From contig NC_080698.1 of NCBI RefSeq assembly GCF_030445035.2, positions 6,868,038 through 6,932,037 of the forward strand: DNA of 64,000 bases, in the 5' to 3' direction. Under the pieces are notes generated by a model. That model ran no database searches, was not told the DNA's origin, and saw nothing but the letters and a program-made list of their open reading frames with translations. The position numbers and the translations under genes are program-made. Shown here in pieces: positions 12,291-21,946 of this stretch. Source of the DNA: Dasypus novemcinctus (Eukaryota; Chordata; Mammalia; Cingulata; Dasypodidae). Within the stretch, counting starts at the first letter, position 1, and each line of letters starts with the position of its first letter.

Positions 12291-13689
12291 CAAAACGCTT
12301 TTGGATTTGAATGAAAGTTGCGTGATTTGCTGCTGGTCGTTCCGACTCGGGCCACACCCTTTCATCTGGCGCATGTCCCTGCTGGCCTGACCAGCATGTG
12401 GCTCCTGGCCCACCAGGGCACGTGGAGGCTGCAATGCATGTGTGGGCAGCAAGCCGGGCTCCCGGGAGCCCCCGTCCTCCTGGTGTCCGGCACAAGGGGC
12501 TTGTACTGAATGAAGGGATGGGTGGAGTGGGTGGAGGAGGGGCATCTGGATGAATGAATAAAGAAACGAATGAATGAATACAATTCATTGTCAAACTCTC
12601 CTCTTCCCCTTCCGATGGCTGGCTCCCAGGAACTCTTTCTCCCTGCTTCCGCCCTGAAGACATACAGGAAAATAAACGTACTGGGTTTCTGTCCTTTAGC
12701 TGTGTCCAGAGCTTCTGCTGGTGACTTCAGAACATCTCCCAGCTCCAGGCTTGCAGAGCCCCTGTGCGTGTTTTTTGAGGTTCTGGGGGCCAGGGGTTGG
12801 ACCTGGGGCCTCGTACGTGGGAAGCCGGCATGCAGCCCCTGAGCCACATCCCTGAGTTGGTTTTTTCGTGTTTTACTTGTTTTTTTTTTTGTTTGATTGA
12901 TTGTTTTGGGTTTTTTTTTTTTTCCTAGGAGGCATGAGGAACCAAACCCGGGAGAAACCCTGTGCTTTAAATGCTCCCGACGCCTCGGCGCAGGGCAGGG
13001 AAGCCCACCCACCCACGGTGATAGCACTGAATTCTCCAGGTGGGCGAGGCAAGGCGGCAAGGCAGGCTGAAGCTGGGGGGACCTCCAGTTAAGGAAGCAC
13101 AGAAGGACGGGGGCTTCCTACTGTGGACACACTCCGGGGGACGGGGAGACCCTGAACAGCGCCCTCCTGCTGCCAGGGGCACAGCCCCAGGAGTGGGCAC
13201 GGGACGGGAGCCCCGTCGGCTCTCCATAAATAGTCCTGACTCTTGTTCCTTTCCTGCATCCAAGTGTCAGTCTTTTCACTGTTCCTCATTTCCTTCCAGA
13301 GAAACTGAAACAAGGAAATGAAAGGATCAGAAATAAATGTTGGGCAACTTCATAGCAAGCTAACCCTGCCATGCCAAAATTCTGGTATCGCAGAGAGATC
13401 TGATTGCCCTGAACTATGTCAGAAATAAACAGAATAACATCTGTGGACATAAAATCAGTTTTCTTTTTTCAAAATTTTATCCAAAGGATTTCATGGTAAA
13501 AGATGTTAGTAATGCAATGGGGTGGCGAATCATTTTAACTGGCTAGTTATGAGAAGGAAAATGTGGTCAAGGAAGAAAATGTGAAATCAGCCAACATCAG
13601 GGTTACTCGTTGCCCCTGCCAATACCAAGTCCTCTAACTGTGGCAAAGTCAAAATGAATTCAATCTGGTCCATGTTTCCCAAGATTCAA
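12291..13689. other. Mostly GC-rich single-copy-like stretch with a SINE fragment
   Basis: A degraded reverse DAS-type monomer is visible at about 12765-12855 ('gggggccaggggttggacct'), followed by T-rich runs at 12880-12930. A second partial monomer may lie at 12930-12960. A GAAT-rich short run is at 12550-12582. The rest shows no gene I can support. Confidence 0.45.
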
Positions 13690-14215
13690 CTAGTAGAATT
13701 ACCTTAAACCCAATAGAAACTGGAGAAAGATATGGACAGGTAATTTACAAAAGAAGAAACTCAAAAGACTAACAAGCATGTAAAGAAATGCTCCAGCTCA
13801 TCAGTAGTCTGAGAAATGCAAATGAAACAACTCTGAATGTCACTTTGTACTTGTCAGACTAGTAAAGAGTATAAAACAACATACTCCCAAGTGTTGGCAA
13901 GGATGTGGGGAGAGAAATTAATAATTTCACAGCTCCCTGGGACCCCGCATTTCCAGTCCAAGTCTGTATGAGAATATTGCAGCTTTATTTGCAAGAACAG
14001 AAAGTTAGAGGCGGCCTCGGTGTCATCCCCAGGAGGATGGATGGTAAAACATGTAAAATGCACTCAGTGGAATCCTGGGCAGCAGGTAAAAGAAATGGAT
14101 TGGATATTCTGCATAGCAAAATGGATGGTCTTACAAACGAAGCACTATGTTAAAAGGTAACAAAGAAATACCATGTCTATAAATTCAAAATACCATATAG
14201 GAAACAAGTACCTAT
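13690..14215 (+). mobile_element. LINE-1 (old) ORF2 3' portion, forward
   Basis: A forward ORF2-tail fragment with 'tgagaaatgcaaatgaaac' near 13811, 'gtgttggcaaggatgtgggg' near 13892 and a degenerate 3' portion. All frames are closed by stops and indels. Confidence 0.65.
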
Positions 14216-14810
14216 TTTTCAAGATTCTTAAAAAGAAAATGATACACATCAAAAACCTTAGCATGGGACTTCTGCTTTTGGTCATGATGGGGTAACTGAT
14301 ACCAAATCTGCCTTTCCGTTGTAAACAAGTAAGAAACGGGAGAACGTATGTGGCAAATATTTTCAGGTATCAGGTACCAAGCTGTAGAAGCTGTAGAGAA
14401 CTGCAATCTTTGAGAAAAGTGATACACATGAAGTGAGTCCCTCATTTTGCCTTGATTCTCTGCTGGGGCCTTTTTCCTGCTGTGGTGCATGGACCAAGCA
14501 GAGCAGGTGCTCACTGAGCTGGGGAGCAGACTTGAGTCCTCGGCTGCTGAAGCAGCTGCAAGTCGCAGGGCAGGAAACTGGAGAGGAGGCAGCTGTCCAG
14601 ACGAGGGGCCCAGGAGTCCTCTCTTGGGTCCTTGGCTAAGAAAAGAACTGTGCATGAAGAAAGGTAGGGTTCCTTGAGTGGCTGCTGAGGAGTTGAGAGT
14701 TGAATGGAGATACCAGGGTTTGAGAAGTGCTGGGAGATGGTAAAACTGGCCCAGCCAAAGTGGGTAAGCTTCTCTGCCTTGCCTTGTGAGTAAAGGCTAT
14801 CATTCTAGAG

Positions 14811-14987
14811 TAGTGATTCTCTTTTAGCATGCATCAGAGTCACCTGAAAGGCTTAGGAAAGTACAGGTTGCTGGTTCCAACTTCCAGAGATTCTGATACA
14901 GGGGCTTTGATGTAGGACCCAAGAATGTGCATTTTTAACAAGTTTCCAGGTAATGCAGCCCTAAAGTAAAGACCAAGGCTCAGAACT
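14811..14987 (+). mobile_element. MER5A-like non-autonomous hAT element
   Basis: It starts TAGTGATTCTC, a worn version of the MER5 terminal repeat. It contains 'catgcatcagagtcacctga' and 'aagaatgtgcatttttaaca', the typical MER5A body, and ends near 'gctcagaac'. It is non-coding. Confidence 0.75.
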
Positions 14988-15169
14988 AAAATCAAAACAA
15001 ATAGACACATCCTAGCAAAGAATCAAACCAAGCTGGGCAGAACCAAAAGGATGCATGGATCCTTGAACAATCCTGACAGAATGACACTCAGTGCCCTTCA
15101 AAGGAAGGTGATACTCCAGATTATCTACAACTGCATCATGCACAATACTCGGCATACAATAAAAAATTT

Positions 15170-15792
15170 ACATGAAAAAGCAGGAAAACTTGACCCATCA
15201 TTTTTTTTTTAATTAATAGAAACAGACCCTGAGATAAATGGGAATTTGGAATTAGCAGTTAAGTACTTTAAATCAATTATAAAAATCATAGACTTAAAGG
15301 ACTAGATGGTCATAATGAATGAACAGATAGGAATTGTCAGTGGAGAAATGGCACACTACATAAAAGAACAGAGTGGAAATTCTGGAACGATAAATAATTA
15401 ACAGGAGTGTAATTCATAGCTTGTTAGAAACTCTAGAAGAAAGATCAGTAAAGTTTCCAGGTTACTGGAAAATATCCCATCATAAGAACAGACAGAAAAA
15501 AAAAATGATTGAAGAAAAGAAACAGAATTTCAGTGACCTTTGAAACAATATCAGGCAGACTAACAAAGGTGTAACTGGAGTCCCATAAGGTGAAGAGAGA
15601 AAGAATTGGGCATAAAACAATGTATTTGAAGAAAATAATGGCCCCAAATTTCCCAAACTGAAAAATCATCTTAAAAATCCAGTAAGTTTGATGAACTACA
15701 AGTGTGAAAAACTAAATGTAACCATACCCAAGTATATCATAGCAACATTGCTAAAAATCAAGGGTAGAGTTCATCTCAAAATCAGCCAGAGA
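15170..15792 (+). mobile_element. LINE-1 ORF1 region, part 1 (host of the UBE2V2 retrocopy)
   Basis: Degenerate ORF1 sequence, with 'ctggagtcccataaggtgaa' near 15574 and 'aaaataatggccccaaattt' near 15633. It runs into 'aatcagccagaga', where the processed pseudogene begins, and continues at 18087 with 'aatcagctagaga' then 'atgacacttttatagggcc'. This joins correctly as L1 sequence. Confidence 0.75.
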
Positions 15793-16516
15793 TGATGATG
15801 GTCTCCACAAGAGTTAAAGTTCCTTGTGATTTTCACTCATTGGAAGAACATAAAGAAGGACGAAAAGAAATAAGCGATGGTAGCTGAGGCCTTGAAGATG
15901 ACGAAAATATGACACAAGGTGGACAGGCATGATTATTGGGCCACCAAGGACAAATTATGAAAACTGAACAGATAGCCTGAAAGTAGAATGCGGACCTAAA
16001 TACCCAAAAGAGCCTCCATCAGTTCGATTTGTAACAAAAATGATATGAATGGAATAAATAATTCCAGGGGAATGGTGAATGCATGGAGCATACCAGTGTT
16101 AGCAACGTGGCAAAATTCACAAGGCATTAAAGTTGTACTTCAAGAGCTAAGACGTCTCATGATGTCCAAAGAAAATATGAAGCTTTGACAACCACCAGAA
16201 GGACAAACATACAATTAATTTTAGTGGATTTCAGACTTGTCTTAAATCAACAACCTTCTATTCATGTTAATGTGTTGATTAAGTATCGCAATGCAAAATA
16301 CCCACACATTAAGTAAAAGAATTCTGGCTGGTAAGCATGACCTGGACATTTGTAAGAATATATTTCATATATGTACACCCATTATGTTCTCAGGTAGCAG
16401 GAGGAAAAATGCAGCACAATTCTCTTTTCTCTTATCATGGCACTGTCATTTAAGCATAAACCTGGAGTATTCAAAGTAGAATTCAGGTTTGCAAGATGAA
16501 ATGACAAGAAGTTTCA

Positions 16517-16549
16517 TGCGGCGGCTTGCTCGGTCGGTAGAGGTGGGGT
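16517..16549 (-). repeat. Duplicate 33-bp LTR terminus
   Basis: This is identical to the LTR end at 16576-16608. It forms the outer boundary next to the target duplication, so it is the surviving tip of the 3' LTR rather than a flanking repeat. Confidence 0.88.
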
Positions 16550-16555
16550 TGCTCT

Positions 16556-16573
16556 GCCCCACGTTGGGCGCCA
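16556..16573 (-). other. Retroviral primer-binding site, tRNA-Lys(1,2) type
   Basis: The minus strand reads TGGCGCCCAACGTGGGGC, which complements the 3' end of tRNA-Lys1,2 including its CCA. It starts two bases after the LTR terminus, the expected spacing. Confidence 0.92.
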
Positions 16574-16620
16574 ACTGCGGCGGCTTGCTCGGTCGGTAGA
16601 GGTGGGGTCTGGCTGCGGAC

Positions 16621-16844
16621 GAGGGGTCGGTCCAGCTCTGGATGAGGGGTCGGTCCCGCTCGGGACGAGGGGTCGTTCCGGCAGCAGACAAGGGATCGGT
16701 CTCACAAGGGGTTGCGCGGTTCGGCTGACGGGGTCGCCCGGCGAAGCCGGGGACGAAGGGGTCGCCCGGCGAAGCCGGCGATGAAGGGGTCGCCCGGAGA
16801 AGCAGGCGACGAAGGGGTCGCCCGGAGAAGCAGGCGACGAACTG
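16621..16844 (-). repeat. Tandem repeats in the ERV LTR U5 region
   Basis: Two short arrays lie side by side. One has three 23-bp units at 16621-16689, each starting GAGGGGTCG on the plus strand. The other has four 28-bp units at 16733-16844 built on GTCGCCCGG. Both are GC-rich and together account for much of the R-U5 length. Confidence 0.85.
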
Positions 16845-16941
16845 GGGACAAGGGAGGCCAGGCCCTTGTCGGGGGCTCTCAGGACTGGAGGGCGCACGGC
16901 AGAAGAACTACCGCAGAGACAAGGTAAACACGCAAGTCCAC

Positions 16942-16970
16942 TTTATTGAGGGAGAGGCAACAGTTTTATA
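16942..16970 (-). promoter_or_regulatory. LTR core promoter and polyadenylation signal
   Basis: The minus strand carries TATAAAA at 16970-16964 and AATAAA at 16947-16942, only 16 bases apart. Initiation about 25-30 bp after the TATA box would fall just beyond AATAAA. This implies a very short R, as in betaretroviruses. The functional reading is an inference. Confidence 0.75.
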
Positions 16971-17160
16971 GGGGCTGGAGAAGGCTGACTGGCCGAAGCC
17001 ACGCCCTGTTCTGATTGGTTGCCGGCGAAAGGTCAGTGGGCGGCACTGGACGGGGGAGGGGCGGTGGTCAGGGATTGGCCGTCGCCGTTGCTGGGGGAAG
17101 GGGCAGGGCCTAGGGATTGGTGGCTACTGTTGCTGGGGTGGAGGGCAGACTTGAGTCTCC

Positions 17161-17337
17161 CGCCCACGCCTGGCTGTTGCTGCTGTTGGGGGGAGGGAAA
17201 AGGGCAGACTGGATTTTTCCGCCCACGCCTGGCTGTTGCTGCTGTCGGGGGAGGGGAAAAGGGCAGACTAGATTTCTCCGCCCACGCCTGGCTGTTGCTG
17301 CTGTCGGGGAAGGGGAAAAGGGCGGACTGGAATTTTC
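17161..17337 (-). repeat. Three 59-bp tandem repeats in the ERV LTR U3
   Basis: Units at 17161-17219, 17220-17278 and 17279-17337 each begin CGCCCACGCCTGGCTGTTGC on the plus strand. Partial units flank them. U3 repeats of this kind often act as enhancers, but activity is not shown here. Confidence 0.88.
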
Positions 17338-18090
17338 TGCCCTGCGCCTGCTCAGGGAGAAGGAAGAAGAAGGGTGCCGCCCCACAAGGCATCGGGTGGC
17401 GCCATCTGGGAGGAGGGGCGGCCGCGGAAGCATGGCTGCCGAGAACGGGAGACCCGAGGGCACTCTGCGCCCATGCCGAGCTCCCTTCAGGGGTGGCGGT
17501 GAGTCCGACCAGCCACCTTATTATGGGGGCAGCGGCTTGGCCTGCCACGGCTGCTCCCCCGCCAGGCCAGCAAACCACACTTCAGCCCAAGGGGTGACCG
17601 CAGTTTCAGATTACTGTGGAAGGATGTGTTTGTCTGAAAACTAATTTGAAGAAGGAAAAACATAAATGGCATGCTTTATCCACTTGCTTGGGAAAGAGCG
17701 GTAGTTTAAATTGTTTAAAGCAGCAGGTACAATGAATATTGTTGCAAATTATGTTAATTTTTGAAGCAGTGTGGATGCTGGCTACTAGGAGTATCAAAAA
17801 AATGCTCAGGATTGTTTTAATACCTGTATTTATAATTTTAAAAAGTTGGAGGGGTGTTAATGAATTTCTGTTAAAAGCCGTTCCTGTGTGTTACATGTAA
17901 CAGACATGGTAAATATTTGTTTACAGGCTTTGTTTAACAAACCATGCATTTATGGTTAAGTGAAACCAACAAAAAGGAAATCAGTGTATGGATATGTGAT
18001 TCTGAGACAGAAGTTAGTTTTAAAATGTAAATAAAATGTAAATAAAATAAAATGTAAATAAAATGCGGAAAGTGTCCTCAAAAAAAAAAA

Positions 18091-18440
18091 TCAGCTAGAG
18101 AAAAAATGACACTTTTATAGGGCCTAACAATCTAAAAATACTACAAATGATAACTAACTTCTCACCAAAAACAAGAGTGTCCACAAGGCAGTAGAATAAC
18201 ATCTTTAAAGTGGTAAAAAAAAAAAAAAAGTTCTTCAGGTCAAAGCAAAATGACATCAAATAGAACTTAGGAAAATATAAAAGACGGTCTCTTTTTTCTT
18301 CTCTTGAAATCTTTGTTTTCAACAGGCTGTTTAAAACAAAGATAATATTGTATTGTGGGTTTCTACATGTGTAGATACAAAATGCATGATAACAATGACA
18401 CAGAGGATGGGGCAATGAGGTTCTTATGTTTTATGTGAAG
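18091..18440 (+). mobile_element. LINE-1 ORF1 region, part 2
   Basis: This resumes the ORF1-end sequence interrupted by the UBE2V2 retrocopy: 'aaatgacacttttatagggc', then 'aactaacttctcaccaaaaa' and 'taacatctttaaagtgg'. It is degenerate and non-coding. Confidence 0.7.
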
Positions 18441-18446
18441 TGATAT

Positions 18447-18904
18447 TGTATTAGTCAGGGTTCTCTAGGGAAACAGAATCAACAAGAGATATCTGTCAAT
18501 AGTATGCAGTTCTGTAAGTTCTTTCACATAGCTGTGGGGATGCACAAGTCCAGGTTCCACATGCAAGCTGCAACCAGGGGCTGCAATGAAAGTCCAATGA
18601 AGGTTCTTGATGAGTTCTGGGAGATGCTGGCTGTCCAAAGACAAGCTGGGAAATTCTCTCTCAATGCTGGAATCACTTCCCCTTTTAAGGCATTCAACTG
18701 ATAGGGTTAAATGTCATTCATTGCTGGTAGCAATCTTCCTGATTGATGTAATTATGACCAGCTATCTATGATTTACCACTGCAGTAAATTCAATGGTGAC
18801 TAAAGTCCATAAATGCCCTTGTATTCTGTTAGCCCAGTGCTTGCTTGACCAAACAAATGGGCACAATTACTTGGCCAAGTTGACACACTAGCCTAATCGT
18901 CACA
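18447..18904 (-). mobile_element. Solo LTR, ERV-L (MLT2-like) family, reverse
   Basis: It starts TGTATTAGTCAGGGTTCTCT and ends near CTAATCGTCACA. This is the reverse complement of the ERV-L LTR layout seen at 19328 and 27186. Flanking 5-mers GATAT and GGTAT are similar but not identical. No internal sequence is present. Confidence 0.8.
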
Positions 18905-18909
18905 GGTAT

Positions 18910-19327
18910 GATACTAATTCTGACTATCATAGGATTAGTTAGCCTGTGCTAGATTAAGGATGCATATTAAAATCTCTAGAGCAACCACTAAAGTAAAAAT
19001 ATAAAGGGGAAAAACTGAAAAGTCGGAAGAGGAACTGAAATGGAATATTAAAAAATTTTTTGAATAATCAAAAGAAGGCAAGGAACAAGAAAAAAGAGTA
19101 CAAAATACAGACAGAAAAAATAGAAAAATTACAGTGGAAGACTTAAACCTAATGATATAATAATTACATAAATTATTAATGAACTAAATAATTCAACTGA
19201 AAGGCAGAAATTGTCGGACTATTGACAAGATTGAACTACATGCTTTCTATGAGAGATTCACTTTAAGTAAAAAAAAAAAAATTACAACAGAGCGTTTGCA
19301 AGTAAAAGGACTGAAAAAGATATACCA
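18910..19327 (+). mobile_element. LINE-1 ORF2 5' part (host of the ERV-L provirus), part 1
   Basis: A degenerate ORF2 region with 'gattgaactacatgctttct' and 'gactgaaaaagatatacca', the last phrase being split by the provirus. It resumes at 27631 with 'tataccatgc' and 'agaatattaccagagataaa', which follows in L1 order. Confidence 0.65.
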
Positions 19328-19766
19328 TGTGTAATGGTTAGGTTAATTTGTCAACTCAGCCAGGTAATGGTGCCGAGTTGTTTGGTCAAGCACTGCGCCA
19401 ACTGTAATACAAGGGCCTTCGTGGACTTTAATCATCAGTGAGTTGATGGCATAGCTGGCTGGTTAAATCTACAAACAACGGAGGAGATTTTGCCACAGCA
19501 CTGAGTGATGTCTTACCCAATCAGTTGAAAGCCTTAAAAGAAGTGATTTCAGCATTCAGAGAGAGAATGCCCAGCTCAGCCTCAGACAGCCAGCGTCTCC
19601 TGGGGAATTTCATGGCGACCTACGTCTGACTCCCGTCTTGCAGCCTGCCGTATGGAACTTGGACTTGTGCATCCCCACAATCACGTGAGACAATTTTATA
19701 AAATCTCATACTATTTACAGACATCCCCTGTCAGGTCTCTCTCCCTGCAGTACCCTGACTAATGCA
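19328..19766 (+). repeat. ERV-L 5' LTR
   Basis: It begins TGTGTAATGGTTAGGTTAAT and ends CCTGACTAATGCA. It contains 'caatcagttgaaagcctta', a conserved ERV-L LTR block shared with 27186-27630 and 31578-32022. Confidence 0.9.
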
Positions 19767-19769
19767 GTT

Positions 19770-19784
19770 TGGTACTGGGAGTGG
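19770..19784 (+). other. Retroviral primer-binding site, tRNA-Leu type
   Basis: TGGTACTGGGAGTGG lies three bases after the 5' LTR and is close to the complement of a tRNA-Leu 3' end. This is the feature from which ERV-L takes its name. Confidence 0.8.
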
Positions 19785-21589
19785 TTCCTAGGGAAAATAA
19801 TCTTAAAAAATGAGATTTCTGAATTTGTTCTGGGGTTTTTGCAATTGGCTCTCTGATTAGACTGAAGGGGACTAATGGTTCAGTTTCCAATCATCAAGAG
19901 GTACCTGACAGTTCACATTGTGAGTTGGCAATAGAGAAACACAAAACATCACCACTGGATATGACGACTTCCTTGCTTATAAGAGACAAGGATCTGGGTG
20001 AGAGTGTTTTTAGCACCTTAACAGGGTGTGGAGTTAAAAGGGAAAATGATGTTGGCTGGCTGTTCCTAAATATGCTGATACAGTTACCAAAAAAGGGATG
20101 AGCTGAAGGCTTCAAATTTGCAATTTAAGAGCCACATGAATGATATGAAAGTTTCTATGTGTGCTCTGAAAGAAAATCTTGTTTCGTGCAGTTGCAGACT
20201 TGAGATCTCTGAAAACCAGACTCTGTCTCATTGTGTGAGTAGCAGAGTTACAACAGAAACTAAAATCTCAACCTCAAACTATTCAAGAGAGGGTATTGAC
20301 TGGGAAGGAGTGGAACCCTGAGGATTGGGATGGAAGCATATGGGTTGATGATTACGGCAGTGGGGACACTGAAACCCTACATTCTGCTGAGACTTTGCCA
20401 GATAAACCTGTAATTGTCTGCCCTGAGGGGACCACCCAATGTTGGGCTTGCACCACCCAACCTCTAGCCTGCCCCAAGGAATCCCAACCTCCTCCCCACT
20501 CTGAGGAGAAAACTATCCAATGTCAAGTCTGCATCATGCAACCTCCAGGCTGCCCCAAGGAATCCCGACATGCCCCCTGCCCTGAATAAAGTGTACCACC
20601 AACCTCGTGCCTCCACTACCCAATCTCCAGCCTGCTCCAAGGAGTCTCAACCTCCTCGCTGCCCTGAGGAAACCACCACCCAACCTCTACCCTGCCCTGA
20701 GGAGTCTGCCATCCACCCCCCACCTGTAGAGATTAATTCTGTGTCACCAGATGAAACAGCAAGGGAATACCCTGAGGTAATTGGCTTGCAAGACAATTCT
20801 CATGCTTCTCCTTACCCACCCCACCACCCCTCTTCTCCTCCAGACCTATAACTAGAATAAAGTCACAACAAGCCCCAAAGGTAAGGTAAAAAATGTGACC
20901 CATGAGGGTGTAAGCTATCCTCTAAAAGAACTGCATGAGTTTTCTAATTTTTATAGACAGAAATCAGGGGAATATGTGTGGGAATGCAAATTAAGGGTAT
21001 ACGATAATGGTGGAAGGAATATTAAGTTGGGTCAGGCTGCATTTATTGATATGGGCCCACTAAGCAGAGATTCTGGATTCAGTGCTGCCGCATCAAGGGT
21101 TAGAAAGGGCTCTAACCTTCTGGTGGCTGGCTGAAACATGCACCAAAATTTGGCCTACAATGCCTGAGGTCAGGACGCCCAGTTTACCCTGGTATAATGT
21201 AGAGAAGGGGATCCAAAGGCTTAGAGAGACTGGAACGTTGGAATGGATTCACCATTTAAGACCTGCTGACCCACCTCAGGATTGTCCAGAAGACACACCT
21301 TAACCAGGGCTGTCAGGAATAAATTTATAAGACTGACTCCATTTTCACTGAATATTTTTTGTGGTTGCTCTTCTCTGTAGGTCAGATATTACTGCGGGAA
21401 CTAGTATCCTTACACTCTATGGGGATGATTGGATCCTGGCCTGGCAGAAGCCAAGTAGAAGCACCTAATCACCAAAGAAAAGGTGGGCATGGCAACTACA
21501 AGGAAAGGCGAACACAAAGCAGCAATCAAAAGAGTCTGAGCCTCATAGACCTATGCTGTTCGCTAGTCAATCATGGGGTACTTAGGAGT
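19785..21589 (+). pseudogene. ERV-L gag-region remnant
   Basis: Internal sequence between the Leu PBS and the first nested SINE. A fragment translated from about 20895-21134 includes SYPLKELHEFSNFYRQKSGE and LSRDSGFSAAASRVRKGSN, which resemble ERV-L Gag. A proline/cysteine-rich stretch built on repeated 'CPKESQPP'-like units occurs at 20420-20720. Multiple stops and frame changes make it non-coding. Confidence 0.7.
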
Positions 21590-21946
21590 AAAATAGATGG
21601 GCAGGGAAGCAGATGTGACTCAGGCAGCTGGGCTCCTGCCTACCAGTGGGAGGTCACTGGTTCAGATCCTGGAGCCTCCTAAAGAAAACAGCGAGCTGAT
21701 GCCACGAGATGATGCAACGGGAGACGTGGGGAGGAAAAATAATGAAGACACAACAAAACAAGGAAGAGAGGTGGCTCAAGCCATTAGGCACCTCCCTCCC
21801 ACGTTGTAGGTCCTGGGTTCAGCTCCTGGTGCCTCCTGAAAACAAACAAGACAAACAAACACAGCAAGTGCAAACAACAAAGGGGGGGCGGTGAGTTGGG
21901 GAAAAATAAATGGATAAAATAAATCTTAAAAAAAATAGATGGGCAG
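21590..21946 (+). mobile_element. Dimeric DAS-type SINE (21605-21931) inside ERV-L
   Basis: Two tRNA-related monomers, each with a B-box-like GGTTCAGNTCC (near 21659 and 21815), are followed by an A-rich tail. A perfect 15-bp duplication AAAATAGATGGGCAG lies at 21590-21604 and 21932-21946. It interrupts the gag-pol boundary region of the provirus. Confidence 0.88.

Larger units (their letters stand above)
16517..17602 (-). mobile_element. Class II (betaretrovirus-like) ERV remnant: LTR + primer-binding site + second LTR end
   Basis: On the minus strand a complete 1027-bp LTR runs 17602 to 16576, with inverted termini TGCGG..CCGCA. It is followed by GT, an 18-nt Lys-type primer-binding site (16573-16556), six bases of leader, and a 33-bp copy of the LTR end (16549-16517). 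A perfect 6-bp target duplication GTTTCA flanks the whole (16511-16516 and 17603-17608). No gag, pol or env remains. The 6-bp duplication, Lys PBS and very short R inferred from adjacent TATA and AATAAA fit betaretrovirus-like ERVs. It lies inside the UBE2V2 retrocopy's 3' UTR and so is younger than it. The long GC-rich open frames here are composition artefacts. Confidence 0.9.
15793..18090 (+). pseudogene. UBE2V2: Processed pseudogene of UBE2V2 (MMS2), split by an ERV remnant
   Basis: A retrocopy of the mRNA for the catalytically inactive E2-variant that partners UBC13 in making K63-linked ubiquitin chains. The coding part is 15795-16218. Recognisable pieces include [32 protein letters not shown] and [18 protein letters not shown], ending GQTYN then TAA. 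It has no introns, several frameshifts and an in-frame TGA early (SW.. region), and is about 14 nt shorter than an intact 145-codon frame. It is therefore non-functional. The 3' UTR runs 16219-16516, is interrupted by the retroviral remnant 16517-17602, resumes after the duplicated GTTTCA and ends in an A tail at 18080-18090. Direct repeats AAAATCAGCCAGAGA (15778-15792) and AAAATCAGCTAGAGA (18087-18101) flank it, with one mismatch. The 5' end starts almost at the initiation codon, so 5' UTR is essentially absent. Confidence 0.93.

Noticed and set aside
17019-17644. Several overlapping 120-190-codon frames on both strands
   Set aside because: They lie in the GC-rich ERV LTR, mainly in its tandem repeats, and are not viral or cellular genes.
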